Assembly: GCA_035529315.1 (NCBI GenBank)
Contig: DATKWZ010000034.1
Coordinates: 1 to 64,000 of the forward strand
Source of the DNA: Anaerolineae bacterium
GTDB taxonomy: Bacteria; Desulfobacterota; Desulfobacteria; Desulfobacterales; ETH-SRB1
Direction: 5' to 3'
DNA: 64,000 nucleotides
Part shown: piece by piece, positions 36,122-45,504 of the stretch
How the letters are laid out: each line of letters starts with the position of its first letter
How positions within the stretch are numbered: the first letter of the stretch is position 1
Translations under genes and position numbers: made by a program
The notes under the pieces: model-generated
The model's input: only the letters and a program-made list of their open reading frames with translations
Told to the model about the DNA's origin: nothing
Databases searched by the model: none

Positions 36122-37114
36122 ATGAAAGATAAATCAGACAGTAAAAAAATCGAATATACCTTTTCAGATATAAATGCGGCAAGGCAGCTTTTCGGCGAGC
36201 ATAACAGCAACCTTCAAAGAATTGCCAGTGCATTAAGTGTTACAATCAATGCAAGAGGCAGTACTGTATTTATTCAGGGCGACAGTATTGGCGTGAGGTT
36301 GTCGCAAAATATACTTGAGCAGCTCTACGGCCTGTTAAAGGACAATTATCCGATTTATCCAAATGATGTTGATTATGCGATCAGGGTTCTGAGTGAAGAT
36401 GACGGCATTAATTTAAAGGAGATTTTTCTGGATACTGTTTACGTTACTTCTAAAAAACATTCGATAACCCCAAAAAGCCGGGCTCAAAAAGACTATATAG
36501 ATGCTATTCGAAAATATGATATGGTTTTTGGAATCGGGCCCGCGGGAACGGGTAAAACCTATCTGGCGATGGCAATGGCGGTTGCCTCACTTTCAGAAGG
36601 GCGGGTTAGTCGTATAATTTTAACCAGACCCGCGGTTGAAGCCGGAGAAGCGCTTGGATTTTTGCCCGGTGATTTAACCGAAAAAGTCAATCCGTATTTA
36701 AGACCTCTCTACGATGCGCTTCATGATATGATGCGTTTTGAGAAGGTGTCGAGCCTGATGAACAAGGGGATTATTGAAGTGGCTCCCCTCGCTTTCATGC
36801 GAGGCAGAACATTAAACGATTCTTTTGTTATTTTAGATGAAGCGCAAAACACCACTTCAGAACAGATGAAGATGTTTCTCACCCGAATAGGTTTTAGCTC
36901 CAAGGCCGTTATTACAGGTGATATCACACAGACCGATCTTCCGGTCGGGAAACCTTCCGGGCTTATAGAAACAAAGAATATCCTTCAGGACATAGACGGC
37001 ATAGAGTTCGTGTTTTTTTCAAAAACCGATGTTGTGCGCCATAGATTGGTCCAGGAGATTATTGAGGCATATGAAAAACTGGATGCAAAAAAAAAGAATA
37101 ATGAAATCTATTAA
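36122..37114 (+). CDS. ybeZ: PhoH-like ATPase (YbeZ)
   Basis: A 330-residue cytoplasmic ATPase linked to RNA metabolism. The N-terminal KH-like region is followed by Walker A GPAGTGKT (~139-147), VILDEAQN (Walker B, ~235) and TGDITQTDLP. It starts the conserved ybeZ / HD-phosphohydrolase / ybeY set; YbeZ and YbeY are known partners in rRNA maturation. The next gene starts within its last codons. Confidence 0.92.
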   Translation: MKDKSDSKKIEYTFSDINAARQLFGEHNSNLQRIASALSVTINARGSTVFIQGDSIGVRLSQNILEQLYGLLKDNYPIYPNDVDYAIRVLSEDDGINLKEIFLDTVYVTSKKHSITPKSRAQKDYIDAIRKYDMVFGIGPAGTGKTYLAMAMAVASLSEGRVSRIILTRPAVEAGEALGFLPGDLTEKVNPYLRPLYDALHDMMRFEKVSSLMNKGIIEVAPLAFMRGRTLNDSFVILDEAQNTTSEQMKMFLTRIGFSSKAVITGDITQTDLPVGKPSGLIETKNILQDIDGIEFVFFSKTDVVRHRLVQEIIEAYEKLDAKKKNNEIY

Positions 37115-39497
37115 AATAAATATAGAGAAAAGCAAAGAATCGATTAATCGACTTTTAGGTTCCAGCAATTATGTTCGGTGGAGCATACTTGTTGGGGTCG
37201 CCGTAATATTTAGCATCATTCTTTACCCGGGTCTTGTTATTACAGGGCGTTCTTATAAAACAGGCGATGTTGCTGACAGGGATATTAAGTCTCCGAGAGA
37301 TTTTTTTATTGAGGATGAGTCTGCTACAGAAGCAAACCGCAAGCTTGCTGTTGAGAAAATTTTAACAGTTTATGATTATGATAAACTATTATCGTCAAAA
37401 TTAACCAATCGTGTGAATCAGGCCTTTGCCGATCTTAGAGCGGTTTTTGAAGATGAAACGCAAAGCCAGAGTAAAGAGGCTCCCAAGGATAAAGCCTCCG
37501 TCCATGAACAGATATGGAAGATGAAGCATGGTTTTGAGAAAATAATCGGCATTTCCGTCAGTAAAGGGGCATATCAGATTCTTGAAAAAGAAGAGTTTTT
37601 GAAAGATATTGCTTATTTTATTTCCAGAATATTAACACAGATTTTGGAAAACGGTGTTGTGGCAAATAAGGAAATACTTCTTAAAGATGCAGACAAGGGA
37701 ATATTTATAAGGGATGTCGGAACCGAAACAAACATATTGGTCAATAACTTAAAGCAATATTACGGTCTTGACCAGGCAAAAACCATGGTCAGAATTATTG
37801 GTCAACCCCTCATTAAGGACTTAGACTATACACTGATAAACCTGATAGTAGATTTTGCTCAAAGGCTTCTGCAACCTAATATAACATTAAACAGGAGCGC
37901 GACCGAAGAACTGAAAAAGAGCGCGGCGGCAGAAACCAAGCCTGTTCTTTACAGAATAAAGGCAGGTGAGATGCTCTTGCGTGAAGGGGAAAGGGTTACC
38001 GAAGTTCAGCTTTTAAAACTGAAAACCCTGCAGACCCATATAAAAGATAAGCAAATACTTGCAAGCAGCATTGGAGCCTCAATGCTGCTTTTATGCCTTT
38101 TGATAATAACATATATTATTAATATAAATCCTCAAGGCCGAAATGTTCTTAACAACAACAAAAACCTGCTCTTTATCGCAAGTATGCTTATAACCTTTAT
38201 TTTCATCGCCAGGATTTCGTCATCACTTTCTGGTGTACTGACCCAAAGCACCCCTTTTTCAGTATCCTCTTCACCAATTCTTTATGGTGTTCCCCTTGCC
38301 GCAGGCGCTATGACGGTATGTTTATTTATGGGTTTTGATATCGCTATCTCCTTTGCCATGTTGACCGCGCTCTGCACGGCAATCATATTCCAAAATAGAT
38401 TTGAAGTTTTTATTTACTTTCTGCTTAACGGCACAATGGCTGCCTATTGGATCAGGAATTGCCGAGAGCGCAAAGTATTTATAAAGGCTGGAGTAAAACT
38501 TGGATTGCTGAATTTGATACTTGTAACAGCTATAAATATTTATATAACTGAGTTTTCAGGCTCCAACCTCTTATATGGCTGGGCTTTTGCGTTTATAGCA
38601 GGGGGGGTCGGTTCCGGGGTTGTTGCGGCAGGTATTGTGCCTCTTGTAGAAATAGCCTTTGATTACACGACAGATATAAAGCTGCTGGAACTTGCAAATC
38701 TTGATCGCCCTATTTTACGTAAACTTATGATAGAGGCTCCTGGAACTTATCATCATTCTGTAATTGTAGGCTCTATGGTTGAAGCGGCAGCATCTTCAAT
38801 AGGGGCTAACTCTTTGCAGGCAAAAGTATGCGGGTATTATCACGATATCGGCAAGATTAAGAAACCGCTGTATTTTATTGAAAACCAGAAAAACGGCAGG
38901 AACAAGCATGATAAGCTTGCTCCATCCATGTCAAGTCTGATCTTGATGTCTCACGTAAAGGAAGGGGTCGAGATAGCCAAAGAGAATAAATTGGGTCAGG
39001 CCATAATCGACACCATCGGGCAGCACCACGGCACAAGCCTTATCCGTTACTTTTATGAAAAGGCAAAAAAAAATAAAGGAGGAGACGCGGTAAATATCGA
39101 TAATTTCCTTTATCCCGGCCCTAAACCCCAAACCAGGGAGGCGGCTCTTGTCATGCTGGCAGATGTTGTTGAGGCGGCGTCGAGAGTGCTTGATAATCCT
39201 ACTCAGCCCAGGATACAGCGCCTTGTGCAGGATCTCATAAACAAGATTTTTTCCAACGGCCAGCTTGAAAACTGTGATCTGACCTTAAAAGATTTGCACA
39301 GCATAGCAAAAAGCTTTAACAAAATATTAAACGGGATGTACCATAATCGAATCGAATATCCCGAGCAACTCGCTACAAACAATGGGAAAAACGGCGATGA
39401 AAATTCTGATGGACAACAGGCAAAACAAGCGCAGGATATTACAAGAGAAAATACAGCAAAAAGCACAGGTCATATTAAACGCCTTGGACTGTCCTGA
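37101..39497 (+). CDS. 7TM-HD family phosphohydrolase (PgpH-like)
   Basis: 798 residues from ATG 37101. One N-terminal membrane segment, a large 7TMR-HDED extracytoplasmic domain (~60-315), seven membrane segments (~320-530), then a cytoplasmic HD domain with HHSVIVGSM, YYHDIGK and GQHHGTSLI. Related proteins (PgpH) hydrolyse c-di-AMP; substrate here is inferred. It overlaps phoH by 14 bases and ybeY by ~100. The frame opens further upstream at 37029 and ATG 37071 is a possible alternative start. Confidence 0.88.
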   Translation: MKSIKINIEKSKESINRLLGSSNYVRWSILVGVAVIFSIILYPGLVITGRSYKTGDVADRDIKSPRDFFIEDESATEANRKLAVEKILTVYDYDKLLSSKLTNRVNQAFADLRAVFEDETQSQSKEAPKDKASVHEQIWKMKHGFEKIIGISVSKGAYQILEKEEFLKDIAYFISRILTQILENGVVANKEILLKDADKGIFIRDVGTETNILVNNLKQYYGLDQAKTMVRIIGQPLIKDLDYTLINLIVDFAQRLLQPNITLNRSATEELKKSAAAETKPVLYRIKAGEMLLREGERVTEVQLLKLKTLQTHIKDKQILASSIGASMLLLCLLIITYIININPQGRNVLNNNKNLLFIASMLITFIFIARISSSLSGVLTQSTPFSVSSSPILYGVPLAAGAMTVCLFMGFDIAISFAMLTALCTAIIFQNRFEVFIYFLLNGTMAAYWIRNCRERKVFIKAGVKLGLLNLILVTAINIYITEFSGSNLLYGWAFAFIAGGVGSGVVAAGIVPLVEIAFDYTTDIKLLELANLDRPILRKLMIEAPGTYHHSVIVGSMVEAAASSIGANSLQAKVCGYYHDIGKIKKPLYFIENQKNGRNKHDKLAPSMSSLILMSHVKEGVEIAKENKLGQAIIDTIGQHHGTSLIRYFYEKAKKNKGGDAVNIDNFLYPGPKPQTREAALVMLADVVEAASRVLDNPTQPRIQRLVQDLINKIFSNGQLENCDLTLKDLHSIAKSFNKILNGMYHNRIEYPEQLATNNGKNGDENSDGQQAKQAQDITRENTAKSTGHIKRLGLS

Positions 39498-39840
39498 TGG
39501 AGAACTTTCGATCCTTATCGTTGATGATCTTCAGATAGAGGCGCTGAATAAAAGGTATCTTGATCGCTCAGGTCCCACAAATGTTATTGCTTTCCCAATG
39601 CGCGAAGGGAGATTTTCAAATATAACTCCGCAGCTTCTTGGAGATGTGGTTATTTCGGTTGAAGCTGCCATGCGAGAGGGAGAACTCGCTAAAATAAGCA
39701 TGGAAGATCGTTTTGATCAGCTTCTAATACATGGGGTTTTGCATCTGTTTGGTTATGATCATGAAAAATCTAAGGAAGAAGCGGATAAAATGGAAAACAA
39801 GAGTAATGAATTGTTATGCCTGTTAGGTGTTAAGTGTTAG
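39397..39840 (+). CDS. ybeY: Endoribonuclease YbeY
   Basis: A zinc-dependent RNase for 16S rRNA 3' maturation and ribosome quality control. The metal motif HGVLHLFGYDH (three His) is at ~107-117. The start MKILMDNRQNK fits the family, giving 147 residues; an ATG-like start 15 bases earlier also exists. Its first ~100 bases lie inside the end of the HD gene in another frame, an unusually long overlap. The last codons run into a GTGTTAAG-type tandem repeat. Confidence 0.9.
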   Translation: MKILMDNRQNKRRILQEKIQQKAQVILNALDCPDGELSILIVDDLQIEALNKRYLDRSGPTNVIAFPMREGRFSNITPQLLGDVVISVEAAMREGELAKISMEDRFDQLLIHGVLHLFGYDHEKSKEEADKMENKSNELLCLLGVKC

Positions 39841-39893
39841 GTGTTAAGTGTTAAGGAGACCTTTAATCCTTAACCCCTAATCCTTAATCCCTG
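39822..39893. repeat. Degenerate tandem repeat (GTGTTAAG/GGTGTTA units)
   Basis: Several GTGTTAAG or GTGTTAGG units cover the ybeY stop codon. Inverted TTAATCC-type units (CCTTAACC, CTAATCC, TTAATCC) follow. Similar GGATTAAG units recur at 44050-44090. Not CRISPR-like: units are too short and unspaced. Confidence 0.6.
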
Positions 39894-39953
39894 TTTTACG
39901 AATTCATCAAAAGGTATCGTTACCAAATCTTTTTATATGCAGGAGGCTTGTTA

Positions 39954-40673
39954 ATGGCTGGATTAGCTGTAAATGTTGATCATATTGCAACATTAAGGGA
40001 GGCCAGGGGAGTTTGTTGCCCTGAGCCTGTGGCGGCAGCGGTGCTGGCCGAATTGGCCGGGGCAGATGGCATTGTTGTTCACCTTCGTGAGGATAGACGT
40101 CACATTCAGGATCGGGATGTCAGAATTCTGCGACAGGTTGTGCATACAAAGCTTATCCTGGAAATGGCTCCGACTTCTGAAATGGTTGGGATTGCTCTTG
40201 ATATAAAACCTGATCTTGTGACACTGGTGCCTGAAAAAAGGGAGGAGTTGACAACCGAAGGGGGGCTGGATTTGATTGTTCACGAAAGTGTTGTTTCTGA
40301 AACGGTTGCCTTACTTCAAAACAGCAGCATTCCCGTCAGTATATTTATCGATCCGGATCCTGATCAGATAAAGTTGGCTTATAAGATAAATGCCGATATG
40401 GTTGAAATTCATACAGGATCATTTTGTGATGCGACAACAGCCGCTAAAAAAGAAAAGGCCTTTTCTAAAATAGTTGATGCGGTCAAGCTGTCCAGCAAAC
40501 TTAAACTTGGCGTTAATGCCGGTCATGGAATTTGCTATAAAACCATAAAAGCTTTTAAGGGCCTTAAAGAAATTGACGAGTTCAGCATCGGCCACAGTAT
40601 TGTTTCAAGAGCGGTTCTTGTTGGAATGGAACAAGCGGTCAGGGAAATGGCGATGTTGATAAAAGAATTATAG
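39954..40673 (+). CDS. pdxJ: Pyridoxine 5'-phosphate synthase
   Basis: It condenses 1-deoxyxylulose 5-phosphate with 3-amino-2-oxopropyl phosphate to give PNP in DXP-dependent vitamin B6 synthesis. The N-terminal LAVNVDHIATLREARG and HLREDRRHIQDRD segments, EMAPTSEM, VTLVPEKREELTTEGGLD and GVNAGHG are all family motifs. ATG 39954 follows a perfect AGGAGG, giving 239 residues. nnr follows 11 bases later. Confidence 0.95.
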   Translation: MAGLAVNVDHIATLREARGVCCPEPVAAAVLAELAGADGIVVHLREDRRHIQDRDVRILRQVVHTKLILEMAPTSEMVGIALDIKPDLVTLVPEKREELTTEGGLDLIVHESVVSETVALLQNSSIPVSIFIDPDPDQIKLAYKINADMVEIHTGSFCDATTAAKKEKAFSKIVDAVKLSSKLKLGVNAGHGICYKTIKAFKGLKEIDEFSIGHSIVSRAVLVGMEQAVREMAMLIKEL

Positions 40674-40684
40674 GCAGGTTGACT

Positions 40685-42244
40685 ATGTATCTTGTAACAG
40701 CCGGCGAAATGCAGAAAATGGATCGGCTTACCATTGAATCGTTCGGTCTTCCCGGCAGGGTTCTAATGGAGAATGCCGGCAGGGGCGCGACACAAATTCT
40801 TTTTGAAAAGTTCGGCGGACTTAAAAATAAAAAGGTCGGTATTGCGGCGGGGCGAGGCAACAACGGTGGAGACGGTTTTGTTATAGCCCGTTATCTTGCC
40901 CAAAAAGGCATTAGAGCGACCGTATATCTTCTATCAAAAAGGGATGCGATTAAAGGTGATGCTGCCGCAAACCTGAAGCTGCTGGCTCCTTTAAGTGTAC
41001 CTGTTATTGAAATTCCTGACAAAAAGGCTTTTTCAACACATAGAACTTCTATGGTTCATCAGGAGATATGGGTTGATGCCATACTTGGAACAGGGCTGAA
41101 ATCGCAAATAAAAGGGTATTTCAGAGAAATTATCGAGTTTATCAACAGCTTAAACAAACCGGTTTTTGCGGTTGACATACCATCCGGTCTGGATTCGGAT
41201 ACGGGTCAGCCTTGTGGCGCATGTATCCGTGCGCAAGCCACGGCCACATTTGGATTTGCAAAAACAGGACACATTCTTTCCCCGGGTGCAAGTTATACCG
41301 GAAGCCTTGAAATAGTGGATATAGGGATACCGCATCATATTGCTGAAGATGTGGGTCCAAAACAACATCTTCTTACAACCGATCTGATCAATAATTATTT
41401 TCAACCAAGGCCGCCTGATGCACACAAGGGGAGTACAGGTCATCTCTTGTTGCTTGCCGGATCTCCCGGGAAAACAGGCGCAGCAGCCATGACAGCCATG
41501 TCTGCCATGCGTGTTGGCGCGGGTCTTGTTACTCTTGGGCTGCCAAACAGCATAAATGATATTCTGGAGACCCGGATTCTCGAGGCAATGACCTTTCCTC
41601 TTCCTGAGACCGATGACGGTGTGCTGGGTGAATCATCATTTAATGCCATTATGGAGCTGCTTTCAGGCAAAAGGTGTCTTGCCATAGGGCCCGGTCTTGG
41701 AAGCGCTGTTGAAACAAAGAGCCTTGTTCGCAGGGTTATTCAGGAAAGCACGGTGCCTATCGTTATTGATGCCGATGGGATAAACAGCCTTGCAGGCCAT
41801 ACTAAGATTTTACAAAACCTGAAACTCCCGGTTATATTGACGCCCCATCCCGGAGAAATGGCAAGGCTTGTTGATTCAACCCCCCAAAACATACAGAAAG
41901 ATCGTGTAGGTTGCGCAAGGGATTTTGCAAAAAGGTTCAATGTTCATGTAGTGCTTAAAGGTGCAAAGACAGTAATTGCCCATCCGGATGGCAGGGCGTT
42001 TATCAATCCTACCGGCAATTCCGGTATGGCGTCCGGAGGAATGGGTGATGTGCTGACAGGAATGATAGCAGGTCTTGTGACCCAGGGTTATTCTCCTGAA
42101 ACAGCCGCACATGCCGGTGTATTCCTGCATGGAACAGCCGCTGATGCCGTAGCGGATAAGACCGGCCCTTTTGGTTTTCTGGCAACCGATGTTATAATGG
42201 CCATACCTGAGCAGATCGGCAGACTAATGAAGTCTGAGCTTTAA
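40685..42244 (+). CDS. nnr: Bifunctional NAD(P)H-hydrate epimerase / ADP-dependent dehydratase
   Basis: A metabolite repair enzyme that restores damaged NAD(P)H. The N-terminal YjeF epimerase domain (~1-215) has GRGNNGGDGFVIAR. The C-terminal NnrD dehydratase domain (~225-515) has HKGSTGHLLLLAGSPGKTGA, TPHPGEMARL and GSGGMGDVLTG-like GNSGMASGGMGDVLTGM. The 519-residue fusion is the common bacterial form. tsaE starts 3 bases after its stop. Confidence 0.93.
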   Translation: MYLVTAGEMQKMDRLTIESFGLPGRVLMENAGRGATQILFEKFGGLKNKKVGIAAGRGNNGGDGFVIARYLAQKGIRATVYLLSKRDAIKGDAAANLKLLAPLSVPVIEIPDKKAFSTHRTSMVHQEIWVDAILGTGLKSQIKGYFREIIEFINSLNKPVFAVDIPSGLDSDTGQPCGACIRAQATATFGFAKTGHILSPGASYTGSLEIVDIGIPHHIAEDVGPKQHLLTTDLINNYFQPRPPDAHKGSTGHLLLLAGSPGKTGAAAMTAMSAMRVGAGLVTLGLPNSINDILETRILEAMTFPLPETDDGVLGESSFNAIMELLSGKRCLAIGPGLGSAVETKSLVRRVIQESTVPIVIDADGINSLAGHTKILQNLKLPVILTPHPGEMARLVDSTPQNIQKDRVGCARDFAKRFNVHVVLKGAKTVIAHPDGRAFINPTGNSGMASGGMGDVLTGMIAGLVTQGYSPETAAHAGVFLHGTAADAVADKTGPFGFLATDVIMAIPEQIGRLMKSEL

Positions 42245-42247
42245 AAA

Positions 42248-42745
42248 ATGTCACCTTTTGCCGGGATTCAAATAATAACTCGCTGTCTTGAAGAAACTCA
42301 GTTGCTGGGACGAAACATAGGCACATCGATTTCAGCCGGAACAGTTATATGCTTAACCGGTGATCTCGGAAGCGGGAAGACTTCATTTGTCCAGGGTCTG
42401 GCCACTGGTCTTGGAGTACCGGACGATTACTATATAACAAGCCCTACATATGTTTTGATAAATGAATATTCCGGCCGATATCCTCTGTTCCATATCGATT
42501 TGTATCGAATAGAAGACCCTGTTGATTTCGAAGATATCGGGCTGTATGAAATACTTCATGGTAAAGGCGTAGTAGCTGTTGAATGGGCTGATAAACTAAG
42601 TAAAGATTTTTTATCAGAATATGTGACCATACATTTTGAGATATTAAATGACAAGTCACGCAAGATTACCATAACTGTAGATGGACATGATAAATGTAAT
42701 TTGATAGAGGAAATTAAAAAATTATATAAAGAGATCGTTAAATAG
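42248..42745 (+). CDS. tsaE: tRNA threonylcarbamoyladenosine biosynthesis ATPase TsaE
   Basis: The 165-residue ATPase subunit of the t6A37 complex (with TsaB/TsaD). Walker A GDLGSGKTSF is at ~36-45, followed by SPTYVLINEY and FHIDLYR. VVAVEWADKL near the C-terminus is also conserved. TsaB and TsaD are not in the window. It overlaps functionally with mtaB (45505-46839), which modifies the same t6A base further. Confidence 0.92.
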   Translation: MSPFAGIQIITRCLEETQLLGRNIGTSISAGTVICLTGDLGSGKTSFVQGLATGLGVPDDYYITSPTYVLINEYSGRYPLFHIDLYRIEDPVDFEDIGLYEILHGKGVVAVEWADKLSKDFLSEYVTIHFEILNDKSRKITITVDGHDKCNLIEEIKKLYKEIVK

Positions 42746-42833
42746 TTTAGTTGTCGAGTGGTTGAGTCGGAGAACAACTAATTAACCGGTCAACTGCTTG
42801 GCTGCTTGACGAAGCCAGGAATGAGGAGAAAAA

Positions 42834-44051
42834 ATGAGTTTGATTGTTCAAAAATTCGGCGGTACTTCAGTGGCCGATCTTGAGCGGATCCGTAATGTAG
42901 CAAAGCGGGTAGCAAAAATCTTTGACCAGGGCAATAATGTAGTTGTTGTGCTTTCAGCCATGGCAGGTATTACAGACAGCCTTATTGATATGGCAAATCA
43001 GGTTGCTGTTTCGCCTGATAAGCGCGAGCTGGATGTTTTGCTTGCCACAGGTGAGCAGACAACAGCAGCTCTTCTGGCCATGACTTTGCAATCAATGAAC
43101 TATCCGGCGAAATCCATGCTTGGGTATCAGGCGGAAATTATTACCAATCGAAATCATGGTAGTGCTCGTATCGTTGGAATAGGAGCCGATCGTATAAAGA
43201 AGCTTATTGAGGAACGTAATATAGTAGTGATGGCAGGATTTCAGGGATGTGATCCTGACGGTAACATAACGACTCTTGGACGTGGCGGCTCAGACACATC
43301 TGCTGTAGCAATAGCTGCGGCGCTTAATGCGGACAAATGTGAAATATTTACAGATGTTGACGGCATATATACTGCGGACCCCAATGTCTGCGAGAAGGCA
43401 AGAAAATTAACCGCAATCTCTTATGATGAAATGCTTGAAATGTCGGGCCTTGGCGCCAAGGTGTTGCAGATTCGATCTGTTGAATTTGCCAAAAAATATA
43501 ATGTTCCTGTGCATGTAAGATCATCATTCAGTGAGGAGGAAGGCACAATGGTTGTTAATGAAGATTCTAATATGGAACGTCTGGTTGTATCAGGTATAAC
43601 TCACAACAAAGATGCCGCCCGTATAACCCTGAAAAAGGTTCCGGATCAACCCGGGGTGGCTGCAAAGATTTTTTCACCCATTGCCGACGAAAAAATACTG
43701 GTGGATATGATTATCCAGAACACCCGCGCCCAAGGGCAGACCGATCTTACATTTACTGTTTCAAAAAAGAATTTTAAGAAGGCGCTTGAGATAGAAAGAA
43801 AGGTGGCGGAAGAGATCGGTGCAGAAAAGGTGTTTGGCGACGAAAATATCGCGAAGGTATCTGTTACCGGAGTTGGGATGAGAAGCCATTCAGGAGTAGC
43901 GTCAAAGATGTTTTCAACTCTGGCCGGTGAAAATATTAATATTCTTATGATAAGCACATCAGAGATCAGAATTTCCTGTATAATAGAAGAAAAGTATGCG
44001 GAGCGGGCGGTGCGTGTTCTTCACAGCGCATTTGGGCTGGATAAAGATTAA
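42834..44051 (+). CDS. lysC: Aspartate kinase
   Basis: The first enzyme of the Asp-derived amino acid pathway (Lys, Met, Thr). KFGGTSVAD at the N-terminus, GRGGSDTSAVAIAAAL and the FTDVDGIYTADP motif mark the kinase domain. Two C-terminal ACT domains (~265-405) indicate feedback control by end products. Length 405, typical. GAGGAG precedes the ATG. Confidence 0.95.
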   Translation: MSLIVQKFGGTSVADLERIRNVAKRVAKIFDQGNNVVVVLSAMAGITDSLIDMANQVAVSPDKRELDVLLATGEQTTAALLAMTLQSMNYPAKSMLGYQAEIITNRNHGSARIVGIGADRIKKLIEERNIVVMAGFQGCDPDGNITTLGRGGSDTSAVAIAAALNADKCEIFTDVDGIYTADPNVCEKARKLTAISYDEMLEMSGLGAKVLQIRSVEFAKKYNVPVHVRSSFSEEEGTMVVNEDSNMERLVVSGITHNKDAARITLKKVPDQPGVAAKIFSPIADEKILVDMIIQNTRAQGQTDLTFTVSKKNFKKALEIERKVAEEIGAEKVFGDENIAKVSVTGVGMRSHSGVASKMFSTLAGENINILMISTSEIRISCIIEEKYAERAVRVLHSAFGLDKD

Positions 44052-44104
44052 GGATAGGATTAAGGATTAGAGGATTAAGGATTAAGAGGGCAGAATTTCT
44101 CCTT

Positions 44105-44132
44105 CGTCATTCCGGCGAAAGCCGGAATCCAG
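44105..44132. repeat. Palindromic unit (CGTCATTCCGG...), half copy
   Basis: CGTCATTCC plus the perfect TTCCGGC-GAAA-GCCGGAA hairpin and CCAG. It is identical to the left-arm segment of the element at 50324-50532. The lysC to dehydrogenase gap also has GGATTAAG tandem units (44050-44090). Confidence 0.8.
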
Positions 44133-44163
44133 AAACCATAGGGAAGAGATTGGAGAATAAAAA

Positions 44164-45474
44164 ATGGTAACATTTAAGTCTCTTTGTTCGAAAAAGGATA
44201 AGATTGCCATAGTAGGTTTAGGATATGTAGGACTTCCTTTGGCTGTCAGCATGTCGAAACATTTTGAAGTGATCGGCTATGATCTTAAATCCGATAGAAT
44301 TAAGGAGCTTGAGTCCGGTTTTGACCGGACAATGGAGGTTTCAACGGAGGCTTTGCGTGATGCAAAGATACTGTTTACAAGCAAGCCTGAAAATCTTTCT
44401 TTAAGCAGGCTTATTATTGTTGCCGTGCCCACACCGATCGACGAATGCCGCATTCCTAATTTAAAACCGCTTAGCGGGGCTTCGGCAACTGTAGGCAGAT
44501 ATATGTCAAAAGGCTCATGCATAGTTTTTGAATCCACAGTATATCCAGGGGCCACGGAAGAGGTATGCATTCCCATTATGGAGAGGGAGTCAGGGTTTAA
44601 ATATGGCGCTGATTTTACGGTCGGCTATTCGCCTGAGCGTATAAATCCCGGGGATAAGGCACATTCATTAGAAAACATAGTAAAGATTGTTTCCGGGTCT
44701 GATCAGGATACTGCCAGGTTTTTATCCGATGTTTACGGAAGGGTGATAAAGGCCGGGATACACCGGGTTTCATCTATCAAGGTGGCTGAAGCGGCAAAGG
44801 TTATTGAAAATACACAAAGGGATATAAATATAGCTCTTATCAATGAGCTTGCGATGATTTTCCACAAAATGGGTATAGATACTGATGAGGTTCTTGAGGC
44901 CGCGGGAACCAAATGGAACTTTCTTCCATTTAAGCCGGGCCTTGTTGGCGGACACTGCATAGGGGTTGATCCATATTATTTGACCTTTAAGGCCGAGTCG
45001 CTTGGATACCATCCTGAAATGATACTGGCAGGACGCCGTATAAACGACTGCATGGGCAAATATGTGGCGGAACAGACCGTAAGGCTGCTTGTATTGGCGG
45101 GAAAGCGGGTTAAAGGCTTAAAGGTTGCTGTTTTAGGGGTTACTTTCAAGGAGGATATACCAGATATCAGAAACAGCAAGGTGGTTGATATAATACATGA
45201 GCTTAAAACTTACGGGATTAAAGTTCTGGTGCATGATCCTCTTGCAGATGCCGAAGAGACTGTAAATCATTATGGGATTGAGCTGGCAGGCATGGAAAAC
45301 CTTGAAGGGGTTGATGCGGTTATAGTAACGGTTGGGCACAGATTTTATAAGGAGTTTGGTCTTTCAAAAATTGCCGGTTTATGCCAGGGCAAAGCGCCTG
45401 TTGTTATAGATGTTAAAGGGGCTTTTAGTCGGAATGAAGCAGAAAAAACAGATATAACATACTGGAGGCTTTAG
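44164..45474 (+). CDS. Nucleotide sugar dehydrogenase (VipA/TviB/WbpO-like)
   Basis: An NAD-dependent enzyme oxidising a UDP-hexose(NAc) at C6 for surface polysaccharide synthesis. The NAD-binding GLGYVGLPLA is at ~18-27, and the catalytic Cys lies in GGHCIGVDPYYL (~260). The C-terminal UDP-binding domain has GVTFKEDIPDIRNSK. The sequence is closest in pattern to the UDP-GlcNAc/GalNAc 6-dehydrogenase group rather than UDP-glucose dehydrogenase, but the exact substrate is uncertain. No other polysaccharide genes lie nearby. GAGAATAAAA precedes the ATG. Confidence 0.85.
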   Translation: MVTFKSLCSKKDKIAIVGLGYVGLPLAVSMSKHFEVIGYDLKSDRIKELESGFDRTMEVSTEALRDAKILFTSKPENLSLSRLIIVAVPTPIDECRIPNLKPLSGASATVGRYMSKGSCIVFESTVYPGATEEVCIPIMERESGFKYGADFTVGYSPERINPGDKAHSLENIVKIVSGSDQDTARFLSDVYGRVIKAGIHRVSSIKVAEAAKVIENTQRDINIALINELAMIFHKMGIDTDEVLEAAGTKWNFLPFKPGLVGGHCIGVDPYYLTFKAESLGYHPEMILAGRRINDCMGKYVAEQTVRLLVLAGKRVKGLKVAVLGVTFKEDIPDIRNSKVVDIIHELKTYGIKVLVHDPLADAEETVNHYGIELAGMENLEGVDAVIVTVGHRFYKEFGLSKIAGLCQGKAPVVIDVKGAFSRNEAEKTDITYWRL

Positions 45475-45504
45475 ATGGATTCCACCTTTTTACGGATTCA
45501 TCAA

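Noticed and set aside
39822-39893. Possible CRISPR-like array
   Set aside because: Units are 7-9 bases, contiguous and degenerate, with no spacers.
44105-44132. Terminator after lysC
   Set aside because: The strong hairpin has no following T-run and is an exact copy of a dispersed palindromic unit.
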